NCBI RefSeq assembly: GCF_000247695.1
Contig: NW_004624781.1
Coordinates: 5,833,785 to 5,897,784 of the forward strand
Length of the DNA: 64,000 bases
Direction of reading: 5' to 3'
Source of the DNA: Heterocephalus glaber
Taxonomy: Eukaryota; Chordata; Mammalia; Rodentia; Bathyergidae
Below the pieces are notes generated by a model. That model searched no databases. It was not told the origin of the DNA and saw only the letters and a list, made by a program, of their open reading frames with translations. Every line of letters starts with the position of its first letter. Position 1 is the first letter of the stretch. The translations under genes were made by a program, and so were the position numbers. Positions 48,151-60,344 of this stretch are shown here, one piece after another.

Positions 48151-50621
48151 CTTTTTCTGTTTTGCTGTGCACTTCCTGTGATCCCAGGGAATAAGTGAAG
48201 AACCTGTCTGGAGAGATAAAAATGGCTACACTTTAAATGGGAAAGGGGAGCGGGAGAGGCCTTGCCTTCCCAGGAGCCCGGGGGAGCAAGGTGACCTCTA
48301 GTCCGAATGGGCCAAGGCCAAGACAGAGGTTCCAACAGGGAGAACCTAAAGCAAAAGGAAAATCCCCATTGCCATGATCAGCCTTGTAACCACTCACAAA
48401 GTCTTTCTGGATGCATTACTCCACATTTGAGATTGGCCCAGGGGTGATTTTTTAAGGAAAAAATGCCTTTTGGCATTTTTGAGCTGTGACAGCATAAAAA
48501 CAGACCTTTACAAAACACACACCCAAAAAGCACTACTGTTTTCAAAAGCCTGATTTAAAAAAAATATAGAGACCCCACCACCACCACAACTCAGATTGGC
48601 AGCTGGGAACATAACACTTTTTAGCAGGAAAAGCTACCAGACTGATGGCTCTGCAGGTTTCCAAGCTAAACCTGTATACTGTGTTTCTTCAACAATACTC
48701 CAGCATTCTCGAGAGAAGCTCAGCAGCTGTCAGCAGGGAGAGGTATCTGACACAGAGAGAGAACCATCACCGGGGAGAGACTGGCTTTTCTTTTCTGAGC
48801 CAAGCTTTAAACTCCTAACCTCCTTGCTGCCTAACAAAGGCGTAAGCTTACGCAATCAAGAGCAGTCTTTCTTTATATAGAGGCTTGAAAATAAATAAAG
48901 GAAGCTTCCTGGGTAAACCTTGACATTTGAGCAAACATTTCCACAGGTATCCTCTAGCGTGCCTACCTCTTCCATTTCACCATTTTTAGGCCTCTGTGGT
49001 CATTAGCTTAAGTAAACTTCCTGCTCTGAGAAAAGCCAAAAACAGCAACAAAGAAACAGAAAATTGTTCACTGTATCTGAAGATACCCAGTCTCTATGGC
49101 TTTACCCTAGTGCCCCTAGTGCTCCGTTATTTTTGTATTCCTTTGTAGTTAAATTTCAGTGGTTCAGGCACACAGGAAGGAAGTAGGGAAGACTGAGGGG
49201 GGAGATTATCAAGGTTAAAGACTGAATTATAGTTTTAGTACTTTCATTTATATAAATTAATTGGCACTGGCTTGATAGGGTCTTAGAACAATATATAAGA
49301 AAGATCTGTGATTCACTCATCAGCTGTAAACAGGAGCCCTCTAAAATGCTTGCACAAAAAACAAATTAGAATTAGAAAGGCCCCCAAATAAAGCTTATCT
49401 AGCCCATTTTCCAGTTGAGGAATCTAAGGCCCACAGAGGGAAAGTGGCTGGCCTCATGTCACATAGCTCGGTCTGGAGCCTACAGCGGCCTCCTGACTTC
49501 TACCTCCAAAATACGCCCCCCAAGCTTGCTTATTAGTCACTTTTTTTTCTTTGATAGCATTTATGGAGAGAAAAGTCCTGTTAAACAAACTTTAGCCTGG
49601 TTCAGAATTAGCCAAACGTCTTAATTAATAGGCTTCTACTGTGTTTTCCTTTTACACCGAGTCTCTCTGTCAAAATATTGTGCAGCCGTGCACCACTGTG
49701 GAAGGCTGCTGTTTACAGCAGGGACCTCGGATAAGCAACAACAGATAGTAGGACTCGATTTGTTATTTCTCAAACTGTTAATTAAGTCAAAACAAAGAAT
49801 AATGTCTCATATGTGCATGCGCAAACACACAGATGCACACAGTTATCTTTGTCAGGAGGCCATACACTGTAGAGCTTGGGGGATTTGGTTCCTTAGCACT
49901 GAGAAGACAGTATTTACAAATTAGCTAAAGACTGAACACATAGCACATTATTACGACGCCAAAGAACCCCTGTTTAACAGCCAGCAGACTCGAGGCCATG
50001 GCAAGCGAGACAGCCTCGCCTTATTCACTCTTTTACCCGTTTCCCGGCGCTGGCAGGGGTTTAGCACTGTAAGGTGCCTTGAAGGAAAACCTAAGGATGA
50101 ACTGGAGAAGTCCTCATGGAATCGAATAAAATTGGAAACCACAGCTGTGCAGGGTGGGCTTAGCATGGTAACTTCCAACTGTTCTTAGGAAGCGTTGTGC
50201 TTGAGGACGGGCAGGCCGAAGGCCCATGGGCAGCCTCCCTCCCTTGGGGAGGTCCCTGTCCCCTTCAACACCCCATCAGCTCCTGGGGTGTACAAGGCTG
50301 CTAACCTTCCCCACCCTCCATTCGTGACTGGCTAATTCTGGGCCTACTGGAGCAGCCTTCTCTTTCGGCCACCATCACTGTATCAGATGGGAGTTTGAGG
50401 AGAGAAGTGGAGCTATTTTCATATTTTTGCTTCATTTTAAATCAGTCGATACAGCAAAGGAGTCCAGGACAAAAGTTAATTAAAACTATTCATGAGCCTT
50501 GTTCATGAAGAAAGCAGCCTTCCAACCTTAAGAGTAACCTTACAGGAGGCTGGTGGGGAGGTGGATGAAGAAGATGAGAAGGAAAAAAAAATCTGATTTC
50601 CATTTAAAGCAAGCAATGCTG
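48151..50621. other. Long block with few repeats, AT-richer, no gene
   Basis: Apart from a reverse MIR-like stretch at 49395-49490 (cattttccagttgaggaatc, then gcctcatgtcacatagctcg) I recognised no repeats in about 2.5 kb. No coding exon was recognised. The block is a candidate for conserved noncoding sequence in the proximal first intron. Confidence 0.45.
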
Positions 50622-50709
50622 GGCCAAGGATTTAGCTCAGTGGTTTGGCCGCCTGCTGTGCAAGCACAAGGACCCAAGTTCGATCCCCGGTACCAAAAAA
50701 ACAAACAAA
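50622..50709 (+). repeat. ID SINE
   Basis: The copy reads gggccaaggatttagctcag ... caagttcgatccccggtacc and ends in AAAC repeats. Confidence 0.92.
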
Positions 50710-50899
50710 CAGTGCTTGGTCCTGTTTATTTCACAAAGGAGTTCACACAGAATAATTGCTCTACAGTACATCAACTGGCAGTCACATTGCCTAATAAGTT
50801 AACAAGGGAAATTAATGGTCATTCAGTCCATTAAATCGTGTTAATTTTATTTCCATTATAATACAGCAATAACAAGTATACATTATTAAACCAATACTT

Positions 50900-50987
50900 T
50901 TTTTTTTTTTTTTTGGTACCGGGGATCGAACGCGGGACCTTGCACTTGTGAGGCAGGCACCAGAACCACTGAGCTAAATCCCCGGCC
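50900..50987 (-). repeat. Young ID SINE with perfect target-site duplication
   Basis: A reverse copy with a pure T tract, ggtaccggggatcgaacgcg, then actgagctaaatccccggcc. The nine-base word ccaatactt flanks it at 50891-50899 and 50988-50996. Retained CpGs and a pure tail point to a recent insertion. Confidence 0.95.
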
Positions 50988-51142
50988 CCAATACTTATTT
51001 TTTTTAAATTCATTTTAATGGATTCCTGATGCGATAAGCTCAAACTAAATCTCTCGATTTCATCAACTTCTTGTATTTCTCAGCAAAACTAAATGACTAC
51101 CATATTCATTGACCTTTTCCTATTATTTAAAATGGTCATTTA

Positions 51143-51270
51143 GTTGGGCACGGTGGCACATGCCTATAATCCCAGCACTCAGGAGGCTGAGGCAGGAGGA
51201 CTGCCGTGAGTTCGAGGCCAGCCTGGACTACGTAGTAAGACCCTATCTCAAAAGGCAAACAAACAAATAA
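51143..51270 (+). repeat. B1 SINE
   Basis: A full-length plus-strand B1: gttgggcacggtggcacatg, gaggctgaggcaggaggact, gagttcgaggccagcctgga, tail with AAAC repeats. Confidence 0.92.
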
Positions 51271-51687
51271 AATACTTATTTAAAACTATGTCCTTGCAGA
51301 GACTTTTTGAAAATATATTACTGAGTTCTTATGTCCATTCAAACACCCAGGCTTACAGGATTTACTTTCAGCAAGTATTACCCAGAGAAATGAAAGGACA
51401 GGTCACATAAAAACTGCAAGGCTAGGCTCCCACCATTCTCTCCGCTTTTTATTGCCACTTTATCATTTTCCAACCTCGTCTATCTAAAGTCCCTACTCCC
51501 ACCAAAGAAACCTGAATTTCAGGTTTGCAGCACTATATTACTTTTTTACTTCAAAGAGAAAATGCTTTGCAGTGAGTGATGTAAGGGATGCGACCCAGCC
51601 TGTTGATTCTTTGCAGCAAGGAAAAGGCAGACGATGATGGCCTCTTTCTTAAAGACAATTCTTCCCAGGTATCAAACAGTGCCATGA
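51271..51687. other. Unique intronic sequence
   Basis: No gene or clear repeat was recognised. Confidence 0.4.
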
Positions 51688-51771
51688 GGCTGGGGATTTA
51701 GCTCAGTGTCCCTGCCCCTGCCTTGCAAATGCAAGGTCCTGAGTTCGATCCCTGGTACCAAGGGAAAAAAA
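51688..51771 (+). repeat. ID SINE
   Basis: The copy reads ggctggggatttagctcagt, gccttgcaaatgcaaggtcc, gagttcgatccctggtacca. The near-matching acagtgccatga and acaagtgccatga flank it. Confidence 0.92.
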
Positions 51772-51789
51772 AACAAGTGCCATGATCAT

Positions 51790-53670
51790 GCTGTCACCCA
51801 ACCCTAACTCCACCCACCCACACTGACCCGCCCACCTCCTCCCACAGGTCAACTCCGTCCCCAAACTGCTGGACACCTCATGCAACTTCGGGAGCAGCTC
51901 ATGCCCTATATCCCAGGGCAAGAGTGTCTCCCAGCCCACAGGGTCCTCCTGGGACAGGGCCCCTGCCTTGGTCATCACAACAAAATCACTGAATAATTCC
52001 ATCTTCTATGGATGCGCGGCTACCACGACACAGCTCCCCAGTGCTCGAACCTTATCGCATCTTGGCTCTACAGGCGTCAACAGGAAGCCTCTGAAACATG
52101 AAGGAAATTCTCAAATCCATCCAGGGAGTAGAATGGCAGATGGAGAACCCAAACTCTGTGCTTTTTTTTCCCAGAAAAAACAGGGCTGGCATTATTTAGT
52201 TTTCTACCGTAATGACTTCTACAAGATTTAAAAAATGCGCCACGGTTCCTCTCCCCTGAAAAATCCCTCCAAACTAGATCCTGTATCTCTTCTGATTGCT
52301 GGGAATACAAAAGAAGCAGCAGTTGGACATTCAGATAACGCCCTATTAGAGTCAGTGAAGCAGAAGCTCTCCAAGCTCTCCAGAGACAAGGACACTCTCG
52401 AATTGAGGCCTGCATCCTCCCCTGGTGCCCATAATATCAACTCAGACATGAAAAGGGCCCAGTAAATACCATCAAAGCAACAGAACCTAACCCTGTAGCA
52501 TTTGATTGGGAACTCAATTCCTGGGTACGGCAGCAACAGCCAAGGTGCCCTGTGTCGCAGTAACACCAGGGGGCTCCTAGAACCAGGTAGAGCCCCGAGC
52601 CAGCTCACCGGGGTCCTGGGTGTTAAGAATGAGGAAAGTCCCCGGGAGGTGACAGCTACACTGAAAGATCAAGTGCACAGAGCAGGAGATGCCCTGTGTT
52701 GGACCTGGTAGTGGGCTCATAATTCTCCCATTTCCTCTGCACTCGGTGCTGGGACACAAGAAAGTCCCAATTCTCTTCCAAACAAACAAGGCCATAAGCT
52801 GCCTCCAGCTCCCAGCTGCAGAGACCACAGCATGGATGCACCTGGCGGAGGCATGAGGTCTGCGTCTATCAAAAAGGACACTTTAAGGCCCTTGATTCCT
52901 CAATCTTGACCTAAGTTCCTCTTTCTTGGTGGCAAATGCTGCCTCTCTGTTCTTACGCACAGGGAAAAAGACACCTGCGGCTTTGCTCAGGTGCTCAACA
53001 GGTGGGGAGCGAGATGCTGCTGCTACACAGCTGGCCTGAGTTCTGCCTGTCCCATCGGATCGTCGTGCTAGGACATCTCCTTCGTCATGTGTCGAAGTCA
53101 CCATGTTAACACTTCCCTGGCATCCATCTCTGTGACAGTCTTAATGTGAGCTAGGCTTCGTCCCTCCCAATCTGCCGATCACTGGAACAGGTTAGAGCTG
53201 GGGAACAAAGAAGCCACGTCTCAGTGTGGAAGTCCCAAGACTACAGCAATAATCGCAAATGTCGCTGGGGCTGCTCACGATTATATATTGGTCAAAACAG
53301 GTGTGTCATAACCACCTTGGACTGAGGACTCCGTAAACCCAAGAGTCCAGATCTTAGAGTGTTCTGACACACACAGGGGGATGACTTGTCTCCTTTCCAA
53401 AGCCCTAGGTCTCAAAGGCAGCACAAGGCCAGGCAGGGGATCATTTGACAAACAACCCCACAACCTATGGGGCCCAGCTAGCCACCTCCCCAAGACATGG
53501 CCTTTGGTTTTCTGCCCAGGACCAAAACAGCAGCAGCTGTTGCCAAGGGAGATACAGTGACCAAGAGGTGTGGGTATGAAATCCAAGGATGGAAACTCAT
53601 TCTTTCTGGATTCACACCCAAGCAACTGGGGCTTTCCAACTGAGAAAAGGTGAAAAGATCAAATCTGCTT
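51790..53670. other. Unique intronic sequence
   Basis: No gene or clear repeat was recognised in this stretch. Confidence 0.4.
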
Positions 53671-53752
53671 GGGGCTGGGCTGTAGAGCTCAGCAACGGAG
53701 CACTAGCCTAGCATGAGCAAGGCCTGGACTGAATCCCCAGCACTAAACACAA
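53671..53752 (+). repeat. Older ID SINE
   Basis: The sequence ggggctgggctgtagagctc, agcctagcatgagcaaggcc and gactgaatccccagcact keeps the ID plan. It matches an older ID type (tagcatg...ccagcac) rather than the ggtacc-ended copies. Confidence 0.78.
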
Positions 53753-54437
53753 AGTGCTTCCCAAAGTGCAAAAAATGCCCGGGTCCAAGTGAGAAGGCCG
53801 GGGATCCTGGCTTGAACTTCAGAACCATTCTGAGAATTCACAGGCCTTGGCTGTTGGGAGGCTACGGACAAGGAACGTGCAGGCCACAGCTCTCTCCCCG
53901 CCCCCCGCGCAAAGCAAATTCACACCAAGGGAAGGGACGAAATGCCTCTCCCACAAGCTGTCACCAGCCCACAGGTTCAGCAAGAGCCACCTTCCCAGCA
54001 GAGTCACACAGTCCAGTGAGCCGAGGGAAGCAAGCAGAAAGAGCAAGTCGGTCGGGATGCCACGCCTACCACGCCGGCCTTTCCACCGCTCCCCCTCCCG
54101 AGTCTGCTCAAGTTTAAAATGAGATTGTCTGAATTCTAACTGCCTTATCTATTTTCCAGGGGCTGGTTTCCTTCTTTCTTCGAGGACCTCGTAAACCATG
54201 TGAAAGTGCTTTTGCAAATTGTGAAACACTTTCCACAGCTGTGCGGTTTATAATCGATACCACTCCCCGCCCCCCTCCCGCCCGCTGCTTGTTTCAAAGC
54301 ACAAAGCTCTGGCCCTCCAGGCACCCAGGCGGATTAGGAGCAGATTGTTCTTACAGACCCTTCCTCCCATGGAGAAGTATGACGCCTACTCACCCTACCC
54401 TTCCCCGCTCCACCAAAAGAAGAAGAACCAAAGCTGG
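53753..54437. other. Unique intronic sequence
   Basis: No gene. A stretch at 54160-54245 (gtgaaagtgcttttgcaaat, then gtgaaacactttccacagct) could be a MIR3-like 3' end or a conserved noncoding segment. Confidence 0.35.
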
Positions 54438-54597
54438 GCCCCGTGTGGTGGTGCACCCCTGTGATCCCAGCACTCCGAAGGTTGAGGCGGGAGGATCAAT
54501 GCCAAGAGTTTGAGGCCAACCTGGGCTACATAGGGAGTTCGAGGCCAGCCTAGAATACACAGTGAGACCCTGTCTCAAAAAACAAAACAAAGCAGAC
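54438..54597 (+). repeat. B1 SINE with extra internal duplication
   Basis: The gagtttgaggccaacctggg unit is repeated as gagttcgaggccagcctaga before the 3' end. Flanks aagaaccaaagctggg (54423-54438) and aagaaccagagctggg (54598-54613) differ at one base and define the insertion. Confidence 0.9.
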
Positions 54598-55003
54598 AAG
54601 AACCAGAGCTGGGACCAAATCCCAGGTTTCTCTGGCCATTCCATCATACCATCTCCCCGGTAGTCAACTCCGGTTCCTCTCACAAGCCCAGGGTCTGCTC
54701 CCCAGACAGCTCGCACCACCTTCCCTCTCTATTGACTACATCCAGGCAGTTTTGCCCAAAAACTACTTTTTAAAGTCAGTATGCCCACCATATGCGGCAT
54801 TTATATCCAGGGAAAGGCAGCCCCGAGTTCCAGGGACAGATGTTGCTTTGTGCCTGCCCGACAGGGCTGGCAGCCCTCCAACAGCTGCCCCAGCAGGTGG
54901 CCCAGGACGGAGTCAACCCTGGGCCAGAAGTGAGGGCTACAATCCCTGCAGGCTCAGGCCCTGGGAGTCCTCAGTCCTCTGCAGCCGGGACCCCAAGAAT
55001 CCG

Positions 55004-55053
55004 CCCCACCCCACCCCACCCCTCCCCTCCCCTCCCCTCCCCTCCCCTCCCCT
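55004..55053. repeat. (CCCCA)3(CCCCT)7 microsatellite
   Basis: Ten five-base units run without interruption. The transcribed-RNA strand of SMAD3 is G-rich here (AGGGG/TGGGG units), about 0.9 kb into intron 1. The repeat can form a G-quadruplex. Confidence 0.95.
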
Positions 55054-55589
55054 CACACACTCTCCCCTGGTTCACAAACAGACTTTAAAGGGGGCTGCAC
55101 ATCAGACAGGAGGCCGAGGTGCCAGCATCCCAATTCCCAGCCAGGCACAGCTGAGCACAGGAAGCCCTGGGAGCGGAGAGAAGTCACTGACCCCTTCCAC
55201 CCGCCATCTGTGATCCCGCCCGACCTCGCTAGCGCGGTGCAAGGATAAAGGAGGTCGAGACAGATGGCAAAGCGCTTTGCGAAGGAGGCTCCGCAGGAAT
55301 GCGAGGGCCCGAGTGAGGCCCACTTCAGGGCGGGTTTTGTTATCTGCCCGGCGCTTCCCCCTCGGTTCAACCGACTCGCAATCTCTCGGACTAAAGGAAG
55401 GGCAAACACCGGGCGGGGGGTGGGGGTTCTGCCGCTGGTCTCTCCCACTTGGAAGTCGCAACCCGGCGTCGCAACTACAGTGCGTGCGTGCACAGGGGGC
55501 GGGGGACTGGAACAACCGAGTCTAAAAATACTCGGTAAAAATGCTAATCCCGAAGGCAAAGAAAGAACGAAGAAGGAATCTGTCAATCA

Positions 55590-56500
<911 letters not shown>

Positions 56501-56631
56501 AATCCGCGTGCAGCCTCTTCGCCGGCGCTGTCACCGCCCCCTCGCGCCGGGGCTCCCGCTCCGCCCCCGCGCCCCGCGCCTCCGCCCCCGGGCGTCCTGC
56601 CCGCCCGCCCCGGCCGTCCCCGCCCTGCGCA

Positions 56632-56643
56632 GCCCACGTGGGC
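56632..56643. promoter_or_regulatory. 12-bp palindrome GCCCACGTGGGC with a CACGTG E-box
   Basis: This perfect palindrome contains the canonical CACGTG E-box bound by USF, MYC/MAX and related bHLH-ZIP factors. It lies about 480 bp upstream of the SMAD3 ATG in the CpG island. Binding is inferred from the motif only. Confidence 0.5.
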
Positions 56644-56899
56644 CACCGGGCCGGCGGCGACCTCGACCCGGTCCGGACGGGGACCGAGGAAGCCGCAGCG
56701 GCTGGGGAGGGGGGAAAAGGGTCCTGAGAAAGGGGCGCCCGGAGGGACCGGCGCGGGACGCAGAGCTCGGGGCGCACCCGAGGAGACGCGAGCCCGGAGC
56801 GCGCGCGGGACGCTGGAGGCCCAGGAAGTCTGGGGGCGCTGGACCCCGGTGGGGGCCTGCACCGACGCCGGGACCTCGAGGGCTGCTTTTCTTTTCTCC

Positions 56900-56917
56900 C
56901 CGGTGAGAACTCACCGG
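56900..56917. other. Perfect short inverted repeat at the island edge
   Basis: CCGGTGAG, then AA, then CTCACCGG gives an 8-bp arm with a two-base centre. It lies at the upstream border of the CpG island. It could be a protein-binding dyad. A hairpin with a two-base loop would be strained, so a DNA dyad is more likely than an RNA structure. Confidence 0.45.
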
Positions 56918-58962
56918 CTGGTTCCCCGAAGTAGCTCTTGGAAGTGGAGAGTTGGGGACCCAGTGACAACCCAGACAATAGCTGGAGCCAGGGAAGGTCC
57001 CTGGGGCCTTGTGAATCAAGCGCTCCAGAGGAAAAAAATGGACCTGCAGACATCTGTTGAGTCCGTGAAGGAATGAATGGGGGTGCTTTGAAATGTATCT
57101 TTGGGGAAAATTTACATGGCCCGGTGTTGCGGAGCCTCGAGATACACAAAGATCGAAATTCGACACCCAGTAAATAGGACTAAGAGCTGTTTCCAAAGCA
57201 GTGAACTTGGAAAAGAAAAAAAAAAAAAAGTGAGGCGAGAGGGGAATGCTCTAAGTTTCTGTGTTCCAAGTTAGCCGAGGAGGGAAGCCGACAAATGGAG
57301 CGCTCTAGAGAGTCTGGGGCTTTTCTGACCATCTGAAGCGTGCAGAGGCGCCTCAGGGCGGCTTTGGGGAGTCACCGCAGGCCCCTAACGCCTCCCCTCT
57401 GGGGTTGGCCGGGTGGCAGAGGCTTTTGTTTGTTTTTAACAGCAGGAAACCCCCTGTGGTGGAAAAGGGGTTATCTGCAACCTGGGAGGGCGGGGAGGTA
57501 CACAGCCCTGTGGGGTGTGCGGCCAATCCACAAAGTCATCGAGACTTCGGGCCCTGGAGGATCGGAGGAGAGCTGAGAGTCGGCTCGGGTCCCAGGTAGC
57601 AGAGCTGGGACTCGAACCTAGCGCTCTGAGGCCTTCATCCACTATCTTGCTGCTGCACTCAGCTGCCTTAGAAGTCGTGGAAGGCAGAGACCGTGCTAGG
57701 CAGAGAGTTCTCAGCAGAACAGAAGCGCTTTACTGGGACTCTGTTGGGACATTTCGAGAAATGTTTGTTCACCTGTGAAATGGAGCCAGGACAGCTGCCC
57801 TCCCAGCTTCCTGGGGCAGTTGTGGGACGCTGTGTGGAAAGCTCTGCAAGACAGGCACCAGCAAGAAGTAGGCCAGTGCTCCTGCCATGGAGACTAGCGT
57901 GGTTGGGGGAGCTTGGCATCTGTGTGGCAGCCTGCTCCTCGTTTCTGAGAACCCTAGAGTGAGAGAGGGTGACCCTCATCCCAAGGAGCTCATGGCCTAG
58001 TGAAGCACCGAGGGGTAGGGCTGGGGGTGCTCCTGGGTGGGCACAGAGGCAGGGAAAGGGGCCTGCCAGTTGATGAAAGGTTGACTTTAAGCTAAGCATC
58101 AATTCAAGCAAATCTGGCCCTGGAGAGGCAGCCAAGTGAAGCAGAAGGAGCTGGGCTTTGAGCTGCCTACAATGCTGGCTTTTCCTGCCTCCACCCTGGA
58201 GAGTGAGGGCCTTGAAGGGCAGCCTTTGGCACACAGAGGTAATCAAGCTGGGGAGACTTGAGAGGTTCCTGGAGTAGAAGGGCCTGGCACGCACTCCACC
58301 CTCCTTTTCCTGAGGGGAGGAAGCAACTAGACAGCCAGCGAGTCACCATGACTGGCCCACGCTGTCCCCTGCTTCCTTCCTGCCAACACCAACGTGGCGG
58401 GGACCGAGGGGCACACAGAGAAATGGCCTGGGCCCACGCCCATCCGGAAGCGCTGTGTCCACTGGTTCTTACTACCCTGGCCTCAGCCGGTTCACCAGGA
58501 GCCCTATGGACAGTAAGGAGCTGACCCTCTTGCAGCCAAGAGAACCCACATGCCCTCTCCACTTTGGACCGTGAACAGCTCTGGGTAGATGCAACTCCAC
58601 TCTGGAACCTGGTCTCTTGGGGCACAGCCAGGCCTGCCGTGCAGAGGGTGGCCTTGTCCTTGGGAGGGAAACATCAGCCCAGTTAATTTTTCATCAGGGT
58701 AAGTGCAAAGTTCAGGAGAGGCCAGGCGGGGGCAGAGGCAGTGGCTTGGTTCCCTGGGAATTGTCAGCCTCGGGAGGGACACTCCACAGTTGGAAGGGCC
58801 TCCCAGGCGGACACCTGACTTTGTTATGGTTATTTCCCACCAGCAGGCCATTTCGTCAACAGGTGGTAACTCTGGAAAGACATTGGACTTGTTCTGTCTT
58901 TATTTCATACAGAAGGAAGGCCAAGTCAGGACTAGAACCTTCACCATAGGCCCTCTTTCTGG
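56918..58962. other. Upstream unique sequence
   Basis: No gene or clear repeat in about 2 kb upstream of the island. An A-rich run is at 57213-57230. No divergent exon could be recognised. Confidence 0.45.
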
Positions 58963-59130
58963 AGGTAATGACGAACACCCGTAATCCCAGCACTCTAGGA
59001 GGCTGAGGCAGGAGGATCAAAAGTTCAAGCCCAGCCTGGGCAATTTAGCAAGACCTTGTCTCCAAAAATTTAAAAAAAGGCTGGGGTTGTAGCTCAGTGG
59101 AAAGGCGCTGGATTCAATCGCCGGTACCAA
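58963..59130 (+). repeat. B1-dID composite SINE
   Basis: A plus-strand B1 (gtaatcccagcactctagga ... gcaatttagcaagaccttgt) is joined by an A-rich linker to a dID (ggctggggttgtagctcagt ... gattcaatcgccggtacc). Confidence 0.88.
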
Positions 59131-59234
59131 AGGGAGAGGGGGATCTGCCTATAAGCAGGTTTGATTCTGTGGACCTCCATAGCACCTTTATGCACCTGGG
59201 GTCTCCTGGTACCAGACAGCCCTGGGTTAACCTG

Positions 59235-59420
59235 AGCATCACTACTTCCGGTTGTGTGACTGTCCACACATTCCTTACCTCTTTGCCTCAGTGTGCTGAG
59301 CCATAAAATGGGAACAATGAGAACTTGGGCTTTAGGGTTGTTGTGTTGGATTGAGTCAAATAACACATGTAGAGAGCTTGGTGCCGCACATAGTAGGTCT
59401 TCAATATGTGTGGCTGTGGC
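59235..59420 (+). repeat. MIR element
   Basis: A plus-strand MIR: ttgtgtgactgtccacacat, ctttgcctcagtgtgctgag, cataaaatgggaacaatgag, then gccgcacatagtaggtcttc. Confidence 0.7.
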
Positions 59421-59559
59421 AGATGCACACCACAGAGCACCCAGCCAGAGTCAGAAGCATTGAGTTCCGTGCACACAAAACCGTCCATGGCTGTTGAATC
59501 CATTCAAGTGAAAACAGCCACAGTGATGAAGGATGTTTGAAAAGAGTCATACAATAAAA

Positions 59560-60260
59560 AGATACATGTTGAACTACTTCACACCCATTAGGATGGATAT
59601 TAGACTTTAAATATGGAAAATAATACTTGTTGGAGAAGATGGAATGAAATTGGAATCCTTGCACATTGCTGCAGGAGTTTAAAACAGTGCTGCCACTGTG
59701 GAAAACAGCATTAGGTGCCACAGAAAGGTACATATAAAATTACCATATGGAAGCCAGGTGAGGTGGCACATGCCTATAATCTCAGAACTCAGGAGGCTGA
59801 GACAGGAGGATCACCAAGAGTTTGAGCCCAGCCTGGACTACATAGCAAGACCCTGTATGTCTCCATCTGTCTATCTGTCTGCCTGCCCCCCCCCACATGT
59901 GCTCACACACATGGAAAAGAATTACGATATGGCCCAGAAAGTCCTCTTCTGGGAATACACACAAACGAAACAAAAGCAGGGATTCAAAGAGACATCAGCA
60001 CGCCCACGTTCATAAGCAGCATTATGTACAGCAGGCAAAGGGAAAAGCAACTCCAGTGTCCATCAACAGATGAATGAATACACAAAATGTGGTGTTTGCA
60101 CATAATGGGATATTACTTAGCCTCAAAAAGGAAGGAAATTCTGATTCATACTACAACATAGGTAAACCTTGAGAACATTACAGAGTGATCTAAGCAAGTC
60201 ATGAAAGGATTCCAATGAGAGATACTTTCCTAGAGTAGTCAAATTCATGGAGTGCAGGGT
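59560..60260 (+). mobile_element. Old L1 LINE fragment split by a B1
   Basis: L1 ORF2-end order on the plus strand: cacacccattaggatggata, tgctgccactgtggaaaaca, then after the SINE ggcccagaaagtcctcttct, ccatcaacagatgaatgaat and gggatattacttagcctcaa. Many changes prevent any long frame. Confidence 0.8.
59751..59919 (+). repeat. B1 SINE with a simple-repeat tail, inside L1
   Basis: A B1 (agccaggtgaggtggcacat ... gagcccagcctggactacat) runs into a CTGT/C-rich tail. Flanks aattaccatatgg and aattacgatatgg (one mismatch) define its borders in the L1. Confidence 0.9.
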
Positions 60261-60270
60261 TCTTGGCAGG

Positions 60271-60340
60271 GGACCAGGGAGAGGGGACCAGGGAGAGGGG
60301 ACCAGGGGTAGGGGACCAGGGGTAGGGGACCAGGGGTAGG
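60271..60340. repeat. 14-bp minisatellite, five units
   Basis: Five head-to-tail 14-bp units occur: two copies of ggaccagggagagg and three of ggaccaggggtagg. Each variant is internally identical. Confidence 0.95.
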
Positions 60341-60344
60341 AGCC

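Noticed and set aside
56918..58962. Divergent noncoding transcript upstream of SMAD3
   Set aside because: CpG-island promoters are often bidirectional, but no exon, splice or poly(A) signal here is strong enough to call one.
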